Below, in pieces: positions 10,326-24,145 of a stretch of DNA of 64,000 nt (within the stretch, counting starts at the first letter, position 1; every line of letters starts with the position of its first letter). Source of the stretch: Tetragnatha versicolor (Eukaryota > Arthropoda > Arachnida > Araneae > Tetragnathidae); contig JANDEH010000002.1 in NCBI GenBank assembly GCA_024610705.1, positions 59,948,870 to 60,012,869 of the forward strand, written 5' to 3'. The translations under genes and the position numbers were made by a program. The notes beneath the pieces were generated by a model. The model was not told the origin of the DNA, did no database searches, and worked only from the letters and a program-made list of their open reading frames with translations.

Positions 10326-12484
10326 TGGGTCATTCCATATGAATCAACCGAAAATTCTAATTCTCAACCTGACCCTCTCCGATTTTAACAAAAGTTTCAG
10401 GAATTGTTTTCTTCTATAATATAAACGAGAAAATGTTTTTGTTATTCAATTTTATAAGTATTTTTTTAAATTTTTGAAAAAACGAAAAAAATGCAATTTT
10501 TTGCTCTTTAATGTATTATAACTCCAGTTATATTTGTCCTAGAAAAATCTATTACCCCTCGTTTTAAAGATAATTTTGCAAGCTTTAATTTGATATAGTT
10601 TGACTATGACCACGAAATAAATTTAATTTCATAGGTTTTTATACAGGGTGTTTCAAAAAACCTGTAACGATAGGCTATTTCCTAAAATATTTCCCCTAGA
10701 CCCATACTTCCAATGGAAGATTTTCTTCAAATGAGGTGAAGAATTATATGACACCAGTTTCAACTCCATGGGGGGTCTATTTTAGAAGATGCAGAAAATA
10801 AATTTTTACACGGCCCCCGTAGATTGAAACCCCTAATGAGAAAAATTTTCTCCATTCATTTCTTAATCAGACACAAAAAATTTCATCTCGATATCTTCAA
10901 AATTCACCAAGATATTAAAAGCTAAAATTCGTGACTTACACCACTTTATCATACCTATGAATGACATACTTTTACTGCAAAATAGGGGCCATCCACAAAC
11001 TACAGTTGAACATTTTAGAAGCCAAACTACCGTAAATCTTAGATTTTTTGAGGTGACAAGGACTACATGAAAAACTCCAATCAGCCATGGTGCCAAGCTC
11101 GCTCAACTACGCTAATCCAGATACCTGTCATTGCTACTCATATCAGCGATGCCCAGAGGGGGCCCATCAGCTCTCATTTTGAGTTCAGATTTGTGACGTC
11201 ATTGGTTTGAAAGTAACCCTCCTACCAATCAATACTTATACCTAAATAAAGACTTATTTATAAATTACCTTGAGTTATCGAAAAGATTATAAAAAATATT
11301 TCTTGGAGCCCCGAAATCAGGTACTCCTTCATACCTATTAGCTACGTAAACAATAATCGTAACACGAGTGTGTGACTCCCAGAAACCCTTGATACTCAGG
11401 AATCAATACCTATAAGTTCCAATTTAGCCAAACACTGCTTTATTGTTTAATAGAATGACGCGCTTTTTAACTTGCGGACGGTCCCTTAAAAATATAAACC
11501 CGCATATCTCAGTGAATTTTGAAGATATCGAGACAGAATTTTTTCTATCTGATTGAAAAATGAATGGAGAAAATTGTTTCCATTGGAAGTTTCAGTCTAC
11601 GGGGGCCATATAAAAAGTTATTTTCTGCATCTTCTAAAATAGACCCCCCATGGAGTTGAAACTGGTCTCATATAATTCTTCACCTCATTTGAAGAAAATT
11701 CGCCTTTGGAAGTATGGGTCTAGGGGAAATATTTTAGGAAATAGCCTATCGTTACAGGTTTTTTGAAACACCCTGTATAAAAAAGCTTTCAAAAAACAAT
11801 ATTGGTATCCTTTAATTTCTTTGAAAATTATACATATATTTAGCAACGTTACAAATTATGATATCTGAAATTTACAGAATGGGACCACCAAGGGATCAGG
11901 AGTTATAGCAAAAAGAGTTGTTTTTAATCACTTTTACTTACTACTTTTTAAGCTAAAGTGGCCAAATACTGGGTTCTGCGCTAAGTTTTGTCACTCTAAC
12001 CTCCGAAATAGTACTTCAAAACAACTCTTTTTGCTATAACTCCAGATCCCGTGGCGGTCCCATTCTGTAAATTTCAGATATCATGATTTATAAAGTTGCT
12101 AAATATACTATGTATAATTTTCAAAGAAATTGAAGGATACCACCATTGTTTTTTTAAAAGCTTTTTTATTTAAAAAATCATGAAAGTTAATTTTTTTCAT
12201 GGACATAGTCAAACTTTACATCAAATTAAAGCTTGAAAAATTATCTTTAAAATGATGGGTGATTGATTTTTCTCAGACAAATGTAATCGTAAGTTATAAT
12301 ACATTAAAGTGCAAAAAATTGCATTTCCCTCCTGTTCTCTAAAATTTTTAATAAAAAATCACTGATAAAGTTAAATAATAAAAACATTTTCTCATTTATA
12401 TCATAGCAGGGAACAATTCCTGAAAGTATTAAAATCTGAGAGTTTCAGGTTGAGTGGCTTGTTGATTTCACATGGAATGACCCA
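10326..12484. mobile_element. palindromic (foldback) MITE, outer copy
   Basis: The termini TGGGTCATTCCA and TGGAATGACCCA are flanked by TA (10324-10325 and 12485-12486). Long arms of about 460 bp each fold on one another; the left arm is interrupted by another element at 10644-11775 and resumes at 11778. The centre is near 11,960-12,020. The TA duplication suggests a Tc1/mariner-type mover. No transposase frame. Confidence 0.8.
10644..11775. mobile_element. palindromic MITE nested in the outer foldback
   Basis: The ends CAGGGTGTTTCAAAAAACCT and the complement are flanked by TA (10642-10643 and 11776-11777). Inverted arms of about 250 bp flank a core of about 600 bp without a transposase. It interrupts the left arm of the surrounding foldback while the right arm is whole, so it is the younger insertion. 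Confidence 0.8.
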
Positions 12485-12806
12485 TATTCAACCCTTTCTT
12501 ATTCAATGCCTTAAATTTCTACTTTGGAATTTTTTGCATGGTACCGGCCCTTCCACGGACCTGTTGACGAGCCTTGAGACAAGTTGAAAACTACTGACGA
12601 AGGGATACAACTTATATCGATTACAATTTCTAACTATTTAATACTTAATTTTTTGTTTCTAATTTTTTTCTATTACTATAATCTGAATTCGGAGTCTGTA
12701 GCAATATGACAAGATAAATTTTCTTGTAAAAATTACTCTAATTTAGGGTACTATATAAGTTGCAGAAAAATTTACCAACCTAAGAAAACTTGAGATTCAG
12801 TACATG

Positions 12807-13455
12807 GGACCGTTCAAATATTACGTAAGCACCTAAGGGTTGAGAAAGGGGGCTGCTCTTCGCTTATTTTTCCTTAAGGGGCCGTTCAAATATTACGTAA
12901 GCACCTAAGGGGGAAGGGGGTTTGCTCTTTGCTTATTTTTTCTGACAAGGGGGGAGGGGGATATGAGTGATGCTTACGTAAGATACTACATTTTCGAAAA
13001 TATCTTTTCTCTTGCATAAATAATTTCAAAACTCAACCAAAAATAAATTTAACAAAAAATGGAATTAGGAAATCTGACGTAATGTTGAAATTTTAACCCC
13101 CAAAAGTAGTGTTTCGACTCATTTTTGAACCCTTAGGGTTACACCCAGAAAGGACAGCTCCTTGCGTATGTCACCTAATTTTCAAGAAGCAAAAAAAAAC
13201 AGTACTTACTAAAAAGGATGTCAAAATTTTTTTTTGGGGGGGGGTCCTGCAGATTCTTACATAATTATGGTGGGGGGTTTGATGTTTGCTTATCTTTGCT
13301 GACAAGGGAGAAGGGGGATTAAGAATGACCAAAAAAGGGCTTACGTAATATTTGAACGGCCCCTAATAGGGGAAGGGGCATGGGCGATGCCTACGTCAAA
13401 TGTTACAAACACTGCATTTCCGAAAATATCTCGTATCTTGCATAAATAATTTTAA
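12807..13455. mobile_element. PIF/Harbinger-like MITE, self-nested
   Basis: An inner copy spans 12878-13363, with ends GGGGCCGTTCAAATATTACG and the complement, and the 3-bp duplication TAA (12875-12877 and 13364-13366). It sits inside an older relative whose left end is at 12807 and whose interior resumes after 13366, where the block ending in TTGCATAAATAATTT is repeated from 13013-13027. Confidence 0.72.
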
Positions 13456-13744
13456 TTAGCTAATTATATTACAAAATACGAACCAGGAACTCCAACCATG
13501 CCTCGTCATCAGGGGGCTTGGACATGGATAGAGGGGTGTTTCTGAATGCCGACCATCAAAATGGTAACGACATCAAGCCCCAACACCAAGAAATGAATTT
13601 GGTAGCAAAATAAACAAGTTTATAATTATAATGCTATTATCAAAGCCAAAATTACAGTTAACACAGCAGATCAAAAAATTGAAAAAAGAAAATACTCAAC
13701 TGGGATCGCGCACATGCTGCTTATCACCAAGTTGTAATATCATC

Positions 13745-13784
13745 AAGTATTCAAATCGAAATTTCAATTTCGATTTGAATACTT
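13745..13784. repeat. perfect 19-bp palindrome
   Basis: AAGTATTCAAATCGAAATT, a two-base TC spacer, then its exact complement. It stands alone in otherwise unremarkable AT-rich DNA. Confidence 0.9.
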
Positions 13785-14158
13785 TAATTAGGTAAGATCT
13801 ATAGTAAGATAGATAAGTGGTGTAGAGGGTATCCCAAGTTTCTCTGGCCACTTAAACGCTTAATTGTTTTAATTTTACAAGAAAATTGCCTTAGTTGTCC
13901 TATTGAGAGAAGTATATATATAAATATTCACTAAAATCACTAAAATCAAACCTTTTCTTGGAAAAGTTGAAAAACAGTTAATATTTTGGTAGGTTTCTTT
14001 GCAAACTAAAAATTTTTACTGTAACTATGATATATAAAATTTCTAATAATTAAAAAAAATTTTTGTGCTTATCCCTAGATTAATGTCAGAAAAGAAACTG
14101 GTTTAAAATTTTTTGAAGAAAAAGTTTAATAGCAAAATTTGGCATAATTGCATTATTA

Positions 14159-14334
14159 CAGTGAAATCCCTTTACAACGAATACCGATACAACAAAAAAT
14201 CCCGTTATTACGAAACTACAGAAAGTCCCCCAACTGTTTTCATTTAAATTATCGAAATACCGCTGCAACTAAATTTCCGTTACAACGAAGAAATTTTAAG
14301 GTCCCCAGAAGTTCGTTATAACGGGATTTTACTA
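14159..14334. mobile_element. pogo/Tigger-like MITE
   Basis: Inverted ends CAGTGAAATCCC...AACGAA and TTCGTTATAACGGGATTTTA with TA flanks (14157-14158, 14335-14336). Ends of CAGT-AAATCCCGTTATAACGA type and TA duplication are typical of pogo/Tigger non-autonomous elements. 176 bp. Confidence 0.65.
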
Positions 14335-14336
14335 TA

Positions 14337-17300
14337 ACTTTTCATGTTAACTCATTATAATTTATGTAAGGATAAATAACTTCTTACTACATTTCCTATC
14401 TATTGTCTTTTCACAAATCCTTCATTCCACATTCTTTATTTTAAATTATGCAAATTTCAACCGTGGCGTTGACAATAAGAATAAATTGAAGTCGAGACAA
14501 AACTTTCATTACATCAAAACTAATGAACTTTTCCAATTATTTACTTAATATGATTTTCCCGACAATTCTAATAAAATAACGCATCTAAGAATAAACAAGA
14601 GTTCGCAAATCGACTATTTCTCAATTTTCAACCTCAACTTTTATTCGGACTTGTTTTCAAACCCGTTATTATCTCAAATAACCAAATGAACAATTAGATA
14701 TGGCTACTGTGTAATTTCAAACCTCAAATCTTCAGTTTCAAAACTTAATTAATCTTAATTTCACGACAGAAATTTCAAAATAAACATTAGGTTGAACAAA
14801 CAATAAGCTTCTACGAATCATCAGATTTTTAGACAAAGAACTCGATAAAGAACAATGGTTATTGGAAAGAAGAAATTCTGAGGATATTGCCAAAGCCTAA
14901 TTATAATTTACATTGAGAGTTTTAAACTTGGGAATTATCATGTCTAGTCATATAGCATGACATTGTAAATAAAGAAAATGTTTTAAGGAATTTCTAAATG
15001 TTTAAATATTTAAGGTTTATTTTTAGAGTGGGATATTTAACGCTGCATAATGATATTTTTAAAATCCAATGTGATTCTAAGTAATTACACAAATTCTTCT
15101 TCCAATATCCTCTTTACATTTCCAAATTGTCTTTTCAACTCCCTTCATTTCAAATTAGGAAAATTACAAAATATTTGTTTTTGTTCCATTTTGCCCTGTT
15201 AAGCAACTGTTAAGTTAGAAAAATTTTTTTGAAATATTTTAATTATATAATATAAATAAACTTCCAGATGTTTACGAAAGAACTAGAACGAACGAAACCT
15301 GAATTACTAGAACGAAAAAAAAACAAGAATTATTAGTGATTTAGTGTAGTACTTTTAAAAATCAAAATTTATAGAATATTAAAAACTTAATATTGATTGT
15401 ATAGTTACTTATAGATAAAATATTGTTGATGGTTAAAAAAAGAAAAACATTTTTGTTTATTTTAAATTGTTTGATTTTTATTGAAATAAAGGAATTATAA
15501 TGTTTCCACAATAGTCAAACGCAGTAGTAATACGAATCCAAAATATTCAAACCGACCTTATGTTTTCAAATTACAAATCAGCATTCCAGTTGAAGAAATG
15601 TTGTAAAATAATGTTTTAGAGGTTGCAGCTGCGACTCAAAGTTTTATTCTTGAACCTAAACTTTACGTATATTTATATTCTGGCGAATCTACTGTAAATT
15701 GTTTCCTTTGGAGGAATCACTGCATGTTATATTGGATTTTATAAACAATCAAAGAACTTTGAAAATATTTGTTACCCAAACATGATTCTGATGTGTTCTT
15801 TGAACAATTTGTGTCCAGAGAGAGGATAACAAATTGTTCAAATGTAAGTCTCTCTAATTTCAGAGAGAAATGTTTTCTAAAAGTTGCTATTCGACTATTT
15901 GTTTGATATTTGTTTCCATGATTGATTCAATTATTTCAAAATATGATATATTCGACTCTCATAGTATCAAAATATGTACTACCCATGGATAAGTTACACA
16001 AATATTTTTTGGGTTTAAGTTGAATATCAATCCGTATTTAAAAACTAAAAAACTATTTTTTTACCCACACAAGGGTACAAAATTGACTTAAGGGTGGGGA
16101 CACTGACCAAATAAATACATTTTGATGGGTAAATTGATACAAATTAGATTGATTTAAGAGACATGTAATCTATATATTTCAATTTTGAAATAGTGTAAGA
16201 ATTGTATGTTATATGATTTACTTGCTGGAAGTGTTTAATTTTGGGTTAAATTCAGCCAGCTAGTATGTAGGTAAAACTATCATATATTAAAATAAAATAA
16301 CGCAAGTAGCTTAATAGATAGGAAATTTCTTATATTAAAATAAAAAAGGATTTATGTTTTTACCGTATTTTAAAATATAAAATTCCAAGAAACTTTTTAA
16401 TGAAGTAGATTTCGTAGTAGTAGTGAAGTATAATCTCTATTAAAAATAAGTTTTAACCAAACTTATCCTATTGCGAATCTCATGTTCAACAATTAAATGA
16501 CCATTTTTCAAACGTAAATACATTTATTCGTAGTAAATATGGTGGGAATAAAATTAATATTAATTTAAAATATTCTGCTTGATTACTAGCTATATTGCTA
16601 AATATCTTTCAAGCAAATATTTTATTTTAATGTACCTGTCCCTGTCAATGTTATATACCATACTGTATAGCTTTCTAAATTTGTTATATAATCTACCAGT
16701 CAACATTACAGAGTGAATTTTAAAAACTAAAAGAGGAAGATTTTCACAACTCAGCTCATTTTCCAAAACCAATTCGAAAAATTCCTCTTTCTTAATAAAG
16801 AGAGACGACAGAGTTTCTTAATTTTCCCATTACTTTCCGAGATTGAAAGAATCTATACGAGTTTACGTTTCGATTAAATTACACGAAAATTGAAGAGGAG
16901 ATCGATTAAATTACACGAAATCGATACTTGCACAGTGGAATGGACGCCAACATAATTGGAGCACCCCGAGATCTTAAATTTAATTATAACTCCAATATGT
17001 CCGAGGGTATCATTTCACAAATCCAATTGGCTACAATCGGTTCCGCTCTTTAATCAACACTTCACAAGAACCACGTGCAATTCATGCGATATGACTGCGT
17101 TACAACGTTGTAATAGTAAATGTTAACTTGTGTGGACCAAATAGCTATATTTTATATAAATTTATATAGAAATTTATTAGAGGAAAGTACATGCATATAT
17201 AAAGCAATTTTTTGCAATTAGCAGTAGTACATTAGTTGGAGTACTGCAAGATCCATGGGTATTTCTGTGTTCCAAAGATGAACTAGCAGTATTATAGACA

Positions 17301-18049
17301 ATGGGGAAGAGTTAGTAAAGAGAACGATCTTTTTTCAATTTTTTTTAATATTTCACAATTTAAAAACTTTGAGTGGCATCTGCTCAATCAACGGAGGACT
17401 TCTGTACCCCCTTAAATTATTGTAAGTGTAATGTGATCTCGAATTTCATATTCCAACTCTAAGATGATCCTTTGAAATAAATTTAATTGACATTGGAGAT
17501 TTGAGGGATAATTCCCCAAAAATAGAATTATCCTTAATGTTTGGATACGAGTATATTTAAGTAAATGTAATATCTTTACTGAGCAAAATTTGAGAACCTC
17601 TGCAATAGAACCGAAGAAACCCAATGAAAAATCTTCTACTACATAACGTAAATTAAAATCTACCATCATGTTCTTTCAATACAAGCTTTTAAATAGATTG
17701 AAACACCCCTTCCCCAAAGGCAGTAAAAAACGTCTTCACTCATAAAAACAATGAGACACACCCCTTAAAAAAGAATGCGGACTTGTCGGATCGTTTTAAG
17801 AGAAATACCCCATCCGTATACAATATTCAGGGAGGAAAAATGAGATTTCAGTCCCTCACCCTTTAAAAAACAAAAGAATCCCTCAACCGGAAAACTCCCT
17901 CCAAAAATCCATCGCTACGGAAATGCAAATGTCAAAACACGTCCTTGCAAAGCGTAAGGGCATTATATGAAGATGGAACCAAAAATTCAAAGGGTCGTCA
18001 TATTTGCTGCCCAATGTATGTCCAAGTCAAAATTTCTAGTGATCATTAA
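14337..18049. other. gene-free AT-rich DNA
   Basis: No coding exon, RNA gene or bounded element recognised over about 3.7 kb. Open frames are short and without motifs. Confidence 0.55.
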
Positions 18050-18193
18050 CGGCCGTATTCACCGGTAAATTGATCGGTGGTTAACCGGGAGTCAAACCTT
18101 TGATTGGTGGAAAACGAGCTTCCCTTCTTCAACTGCCAATCAGAAGCTTGACTGCCTCTTAACCACCGGCCAAGTTACCGGTGAATACGGCTG
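18050..18193. mobile_element. short MITE, family shared with 23876-24030
   Basis: CGGCCGTATTCACCGGTAA at the left and TTACCGGTGAATACGGCTG at the right form inverted ends of a 144-bp element. The internal CCAATCA-type blocks and ends match the copy at 23.9 kb. Confidence 0.7.
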
Positions 18194-18284
18194 ATAGTTC
18201 AAACTAAGGCAATCTTCTTTTAGCTAGGTGGGTCTGCCGATTGCGTCACATGTTAATTCCAGATTATGAAATTTGTTATTATTA

Positions 18285-18714
18285 CGAGGGTTGTTTTTTA
18301 ATTAACTTCCGTTCTTCTCCTGAAAAAAAGTAGTTGGAATTTCGAAATAATTTTGGTACTGGTAATTAGATACATCCTTCAGGTTCAATTTCCCACTTTA
18401 CTGAATAAAATCGGACATTTTTTTCTATTTTTTTATCGATTTTACAAGCGCGCTCCTCGAATTATTTTCCCGCCAACCCATAGAGAATTTCGCTTTTTTT
18501 CTCCGCTCGCTCCGTCCGCAACCAGGCAAAAAAAGGCGAAATTCTCTATGGGTTAGCGGGAAAATAGTTCGAGGAGCGCGCTTGTAAAATTGATAAAAAT
18601 AGAAAAAATGTCCGATTTTATTCAGTAAAGTGGGAAATTGAACCTGAAAGATGTATCTAACTCTAATACTTTCTTTTCAGGTAAAAACGGAAGTTAATTT
18701 AAAAACAACCCTCG
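18285..18714. mobile_element. nearly perfect palindromic MITE with TA duplication
   Basis: The whole 430-bp element folds on itself, with ends CGAGGGTTGTTTTT and complement, flanked by TA (18283-18284 and 18715-18716). The centre (about 18,490-18,535) is GC-richer. A mariner-type mover is likely from the TACGAGGGT ends. Confidence 0.82.
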
Positions 18715-18716
18715 TA

Positions 18717-21351
18717 TGTTGAATGTTATGTTGTTGAATGTTGATGGCAACTTCCTTTACCTCCTAAAAGAACTCGCAATCTTCTTCAAATTACGGAAAT
18801 TTTCTCTCATTTACCAGAAAGGAAAAAATGGATATTTCCACAAAGTACAGAAATTAACCGACAACAGTGCTGCCGGTTGATTTCCGTTATTTGAAGAAAT
18901 AGCCTGTCATGCAAGGTTACCACACCAAAACAGTCCCTTCACTTAATACCTCTACTCTAACCCTGTCACACTTGTTTCTCTCCAAAAAAGAGAGGAGATT
19001 CCCCGTTTTTCATTTCATACCGAGAGAGCGAGCTGGATCAGAAATATATTATTGGATGGGGCGGAAAAAGTTTCAGTAAACATCAGAAATTCAATCTCCG
19101 ATATGAGATTTACCTAGGGCGTTTCGGGAAATTGTTAACAATGTCACCTCGCGAAGCCTAGCTTGGGGAGTAGCTAACAGGGAAGGCGGAAAGGAGTGTT
19201 CTATATCATGCTCGGTGAACGTCGTCTTGGATTTCACACCTCAAGTTTATAGCGCCTTATTAGTGGAGTCGTGGTGTAACCTGAAGGGCATGGAGAAAAA
19301 CCCTTACCGCAGTCTTTTACTATTTTAAAGTGACACTCTTTATTTTTAGAAAGGTAAATAAATTTCCTTAAAAATGCACTTACGTTTTTTTACTACGCTA
19401 TACCCTCATTACCTCGAACTTCGATATCTTGAAAATCTTTATATTTCGAAATAATATCCCCCTCTTGAAATTCAGAATTTCTCTAATGTTAATTTCAATT
19501 TTTATGCCGAATAGTTATTAACCAAAACCTTATTTACACAGTAGAATTGTTTTAAAGCCTCAAAACATTTTTCTTGGGAAAAATACTTTTAAAATGCTCA
19601 CGCCTCAGCACCTATTGCTGTATTCCTTATACATACCATAAATTCCATCTATTGCTTTCATCTGACAATATCTTTCTAGATTTATTTTACAGTAACTAAA
19701 AGGCATTTCTATGCCTCCTTTATAACCGTTTTTCAAGTGTGCATTCATGAATCTAAGCACTTTTTAGGTTGGTTAATTGAGTTTTTATGGCACGTGACCC
19801 AAGACAGGGTATAGTGCTCCAGAAGCACTTTTTAAGTGGCGAATTAGTTTTTATAACGGTAGGTTACAAAAAGACATTCCACCCATTTCTGTGTACATCA
19901 CTAGCATAATGATGTAACATTTAAAATCAACACTCTCAGAAAAAAATTGTGTGGTTTAATAAATGAATAGAGAAAGAAATTGCTTAATTAGAAGAAGTAA
20001 ATTAATCAATAAAAGTATAATTCCTAATTATATTCCTTTTCTTGATTCAATGCATTGGTTTTGTAGGATTCAATAATAACACTACTAAAGGCACATTTTA
20101 AGTTTCTATATATAAAGGGCCACTTACCTGCTGTCACGAGTAACTTCTCAGGATTTAATTAAGTATCCTTTTAAATCATGATAAATAAATTAATATTCTG
20201 AATGATATATATGTCTCAAACATACTTTCATTTCTATGTTTTCATAGCACCATTATAATAAATTAACATTTCAACCAAAACTATATATTGAATGACATAT
20301 GCATTTTAATACTCATATACTGTCAATACTCCCGCTCAATAGTCAATTTCTCTTACAGTCAAGGAAAAGCAAAAATAAGAATAGTTAATTTCTTTTCCTC
20401 CTTTCATAAATTTTCATACAATGGTTTTCCAGAATTTCAATCACACTTTTTCTCAGAGAAATCGTCTTTTAAATTTAAAAAATAATAAAGAGCCATTACC
20501 TGGTAATAAGAGTAACTTGAACATTTCATTATAAATCATAAAAGAAATAATTTTCTTTTGCGGTTGAAGAAAATGGTAAACAAAGCTGTAAAGAGATAAA
20601 AGGTAATCAGTTTTAAGGAAGAATTCTTTGTTCATTTAATTTCCTTCCAAAAACAATTTTTTTTATTAAAATGGTTTCATATTAAAAGTGCCTTCAAAGT
20701 CGTGTAATGTTTTTAATAATTAAATTCATATAATGTTTCCGTTATGAAACTTTTATGAATGCTGTTAGAAAAAATTTGAGCAACATGTAATTTAGAGAAA
20801 TGGTTTCAAATGAGGCATCTGAGTGACTTGTTTTGTTAACCTAGTAATATATAACAGCGCATCTCCCATCAACTCTACCCCCATCTTCATTCGAAATATA
20901 TTTGTCTAGATCCCCTCTATCTCTACCCTATAATTTTTTACTCTATGTTTTGAAACACCATGCTACTCCACCTTAATCTTTCTTTTTTTATCAACCCCTC
21001 TTTGTCTCTATTTCGGGATCCCTTAGTTATACAAATCAAATCACTTTAATGCTCAATTGAAACTTTATAACCCTTAAAATCCCTCTAAAGATGAAGAAAT
21101 TTCAAATTCCGAGACTTTATTGAACTCCTGAAAATTGGCGAGAGGGGAGTTGACCCAAGAATTCGGTTAGGATTTCTCCCCAGAAGGAAATCATTATTAA
21201 CAATTACCTCCAAAATAATGATTTAATGATTTTAAGGTTCTAATTCCACTATTAACTTAATATTTTGTGAATTTTCACTAAAAGAGGGGTCTGGGTTCCT
21301 CTCTCAGATTTTTTATATAAAATTTGACCTTTTAGAACACGGTCCAACTCA
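18717..21351. other. gene-free DNA
   Basis: No host exon seen. A block at about 20,870-20,935 containing ATTCGAAATATATTTGTCTA resembles 36,680-36,715, pointing to a dispersed repeat that I cannot bound. Confidence 0.5.
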
Positions 21352-21359
21352 TTTTCAGT

Positions 21360-22453
21360 CAGGGTTGGGTTTTCCCGTCCAAAACTAGTTTTTCCCATAC
21401 CACTGGGAAAAACAGGTAAATACCGGAAAAAAGTGGGAAAAACTGGTAAATACCGGGAAAAAGTGGGAAATACTGGGAAAAAGTGGGAAAAACTTCCAAT
21501 GAGGAAGTTGCATGATTTTATATTTTTTTTTAAATAGATTCTTCTTGCAAAAATAAGCAACTACCCAAAATTTGAGGCTGAGTGAGAAATTTTTTGATTG
21601 GCAAAAAAATTAACAAAAATCCACTTTTTAAAAGCGCGCGAAAACGCCAAGAGTTTGGCATCATCGTATGTTCACGTCATCATACGATAAGTGTTTTTTT
21701 CTCGACTTTTAAATTAAAATATTTAATTACTTGTACCTTTTTTTGAAAAATTGACGATATTTCATTTTACCATACAAAAAACCATACGAAACACTTGTTT
21801 GTTTTTGAAAATCTGACACAAGCAACTTCCTTATTGACAAAATAATGGAAGTATTAGGTTACAGCCTTTTTAAAATTTATAAAAACTTTTAGTTAAAAAT
21901 GAAATTTTTTTTGGGAGGGGGTTAAAATTATTAGGTGGGGAAAATATATTTGAGCAAGAGAGTTATGACATTTAACATAAAATTTGCATATATTTTTTAA
22001 TATTAATGAATTTCTTAAATAATAATAGAGAATATTTAACAAATTTACTTATAATATCTGGGTCTTTAAGAGAAGCATTATATATATATTTTTTAATGTA
22101 AATAAAAACGTAATTTAAATAAAATAAAACGTAAATGTAAATCTTGATTGCAAGATAACTTTTTTGAAGTAACAAGGTATGATAATCCGATGAAGAGGGC
22201 ATAACCATCAAAAGATGACATTCCTAAGACACATGATAAAACCCATATTCATAACATAGGATAAAGCTTATATAAGGTCATTTTTCTAAAAAAAAAGGCT
22301 GTAAAAACTTTTAAAACATTCATCTATGAACAGAATAAATTCAATAAATAATCAGTTTTTCCCATGTGGGAAAAACCTAGTTTTTTCCAGGACGGTAAAT
22401 ACCGGTTTTTACCATGGTATTTACCGGGGGTGGGAAAAACCTTGCCAACCCTG
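21360..22453. mobile_element. hAT-like non-autonomous element
   Basis: The ends CAGGGTTGG and CCAACCCTG are flanked by a perfect 8-bp duplication TTTTCAGT (21352-21359 and 22454-22461). Both subterminal regions contain GGTAAATACCGG and GGGAAAAAC blocks, candidate transposase-binding repeats. No transposase frame in 1094 bp. Confidence 0.88.
21390..21500. repeat. subterminal tandem repeats of the hAT element
   Basis: Units of about 15-28 bp built from GGGAAAAACTGGTAAATACC occur about four times, with inverted relatives at 22,357-22,440. Confidence 0.75.
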
Positions 22454-22461
22454 TTTTCAGT

Positions 22462-23875
22462 GTTATATAATTATACATTTTAAAAGTCAAATTTGTGTGC
22501 TTTAACCAGTGCTGTAGTTAGAATTTTTTTGGGGGGTAGTGGCTTTTTTGGGGGGCTATATACAAAATATTTTGTTTAGGGATGATGTACTCCCAATCTC
22601 AGAGCTGTCTTCAACTTAATATAAATTAAACCGTGTTTTAAATCTTAAGGGGCCCGTCCCTTAATCATATCCACCTCTTATGTTAGGTGGCATTGGTAAA
22701 TTGGGACCATCTTTTATATTATTAAAAGTTCAATTAAAAAATTAAAATCTCAAGGAATTCTAACAGAAACCTAAAGAGATCACATTCAGGAAATTTTTGG
22801 TCTCCCGCAGAGAAGTTAAAAATAAGTTTTTTTTAAGAAACCATTTTCCTTATTAATTAGGATACATATACAGTTACAATATATCAAAACGTCCTAACTA
22901 TACACAAACACTTCTGACGAGAAAAGTATAAGAAAATAATCACTACCCCCTCTCAACGAAATCCGGGGAACTCTTCATTTTCGCGAGATATCGAATAATA
23001 ACCCTGAGTGACAGACCCGACCGTGAGTAATGATCCACGAGAAGCAAATGAAGCGTGCATTATGGGTAAAACGAAAGGAAGGAAAATACCCTGCATGCAT
23101 GCTTACTATACAATCAACCCGGGTTAGGATTTTAAGGACTTTCTGGAGGTAAAGCGAAAGATTTTAAAGGTTGTTGTTGCTGCAATCTAGAAGCATAATA
23201 ATAATAATACTAGTGCTGCTCTCAAATGAGGTGAGGGTAAGAGTAGTTTGGCTTTAATGGAGAAAATGCGCCTTAATTTTCCTCTGGATATGAGATGATC
23301 GGAATTAAAGTGGTGTAAGTCCCAAATTGGGATATTTTAGTTAAAAGCTTGGATGATAATCGCATATACGACTGAAGTGGAAGAAGAATGAATGCAGCAT
23401 TATAAGGAAATAGATATTATAGTAATTCAGTGAGATAAAGGAAGTAATTGCAGTGTCATAAAAGATGCATGCGACAGTAAAATATATCAACAAAAAAACT
23501 TTGAGGCCAAATATCTCGAAAAACTTTTGGTGTCTCACCTTTTTATTTCTCATTCATCACACAAAATTTGACATATACGCATAGCTTAGGGTAGTATTTT
23601 TCAACGTGGGATGCATTTACCACCGGGGGATATTTTGATAAAACAGGGGAGATTATCAATTCTTGGAAATATCTTAAGACATTTTTTATTGCCAATGTTT
23701 TACAACTCAAGATCACTAATAGTGACTACCCCTGTTTTTAAAGGGTAAAATTTCGAAAAACTTTCCGGGGAATGACTTCTAAACCCCCTTATCGCCTGAT
23801 ACTTAGTGTAAAAATCTGAAACACCAAGGACCTATACTGTGTCCTACCCATCAATTTTCTAAAGGCTTACACTTA
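22462..23875. other. gene-free DNA
   Basis: No gene recognised. A (ATA)n stretch lies near 23,196. Confidence 0.5.
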
Positions 23876-24030
23876 CGGCTTATATTCACCACTAACTTAA
23901 CCTAAGGTTAACATGGAATCAAGCTTTTTTGGCAACCCTGATTGGTTTAAAACATGTTTCCCTTTTTCAACAACCAATCAAAAGCCTAATCCCAGGTTAT
24001 CCTCGGTTAAGTTAGAGGTGAATACAGCCG
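23876..24030. mobile_element. short MITE, second copy of the 18.05 kb family
   Basis: CGGCTTATATTCACC and GGTGAATACAGCCG are inverted ends with a 3-bp duplication TTA (23873-23875 and 24031-24033), suggesting PIF/Harbinger-type movement. 155 bp. Confidence 0.7.
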
Positions 24031-24145
24031 TTAATATAAGATGCACGCATGGAGAATTGTCGAGAAAAGAGAGGATAGCTGAAACACCTCGTTAGGTCGT
24101 TAAGAAGACTCCTTATGGCCGGACAAGTAGTTTCATAGACGGCAC

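Noticed and set aside
21252..21560. Minus-strand open frame with repeated FPVFPTF-like residues
   Set aside because: The amino acid repeat only reflects the hAT subterminal tandem repeats.
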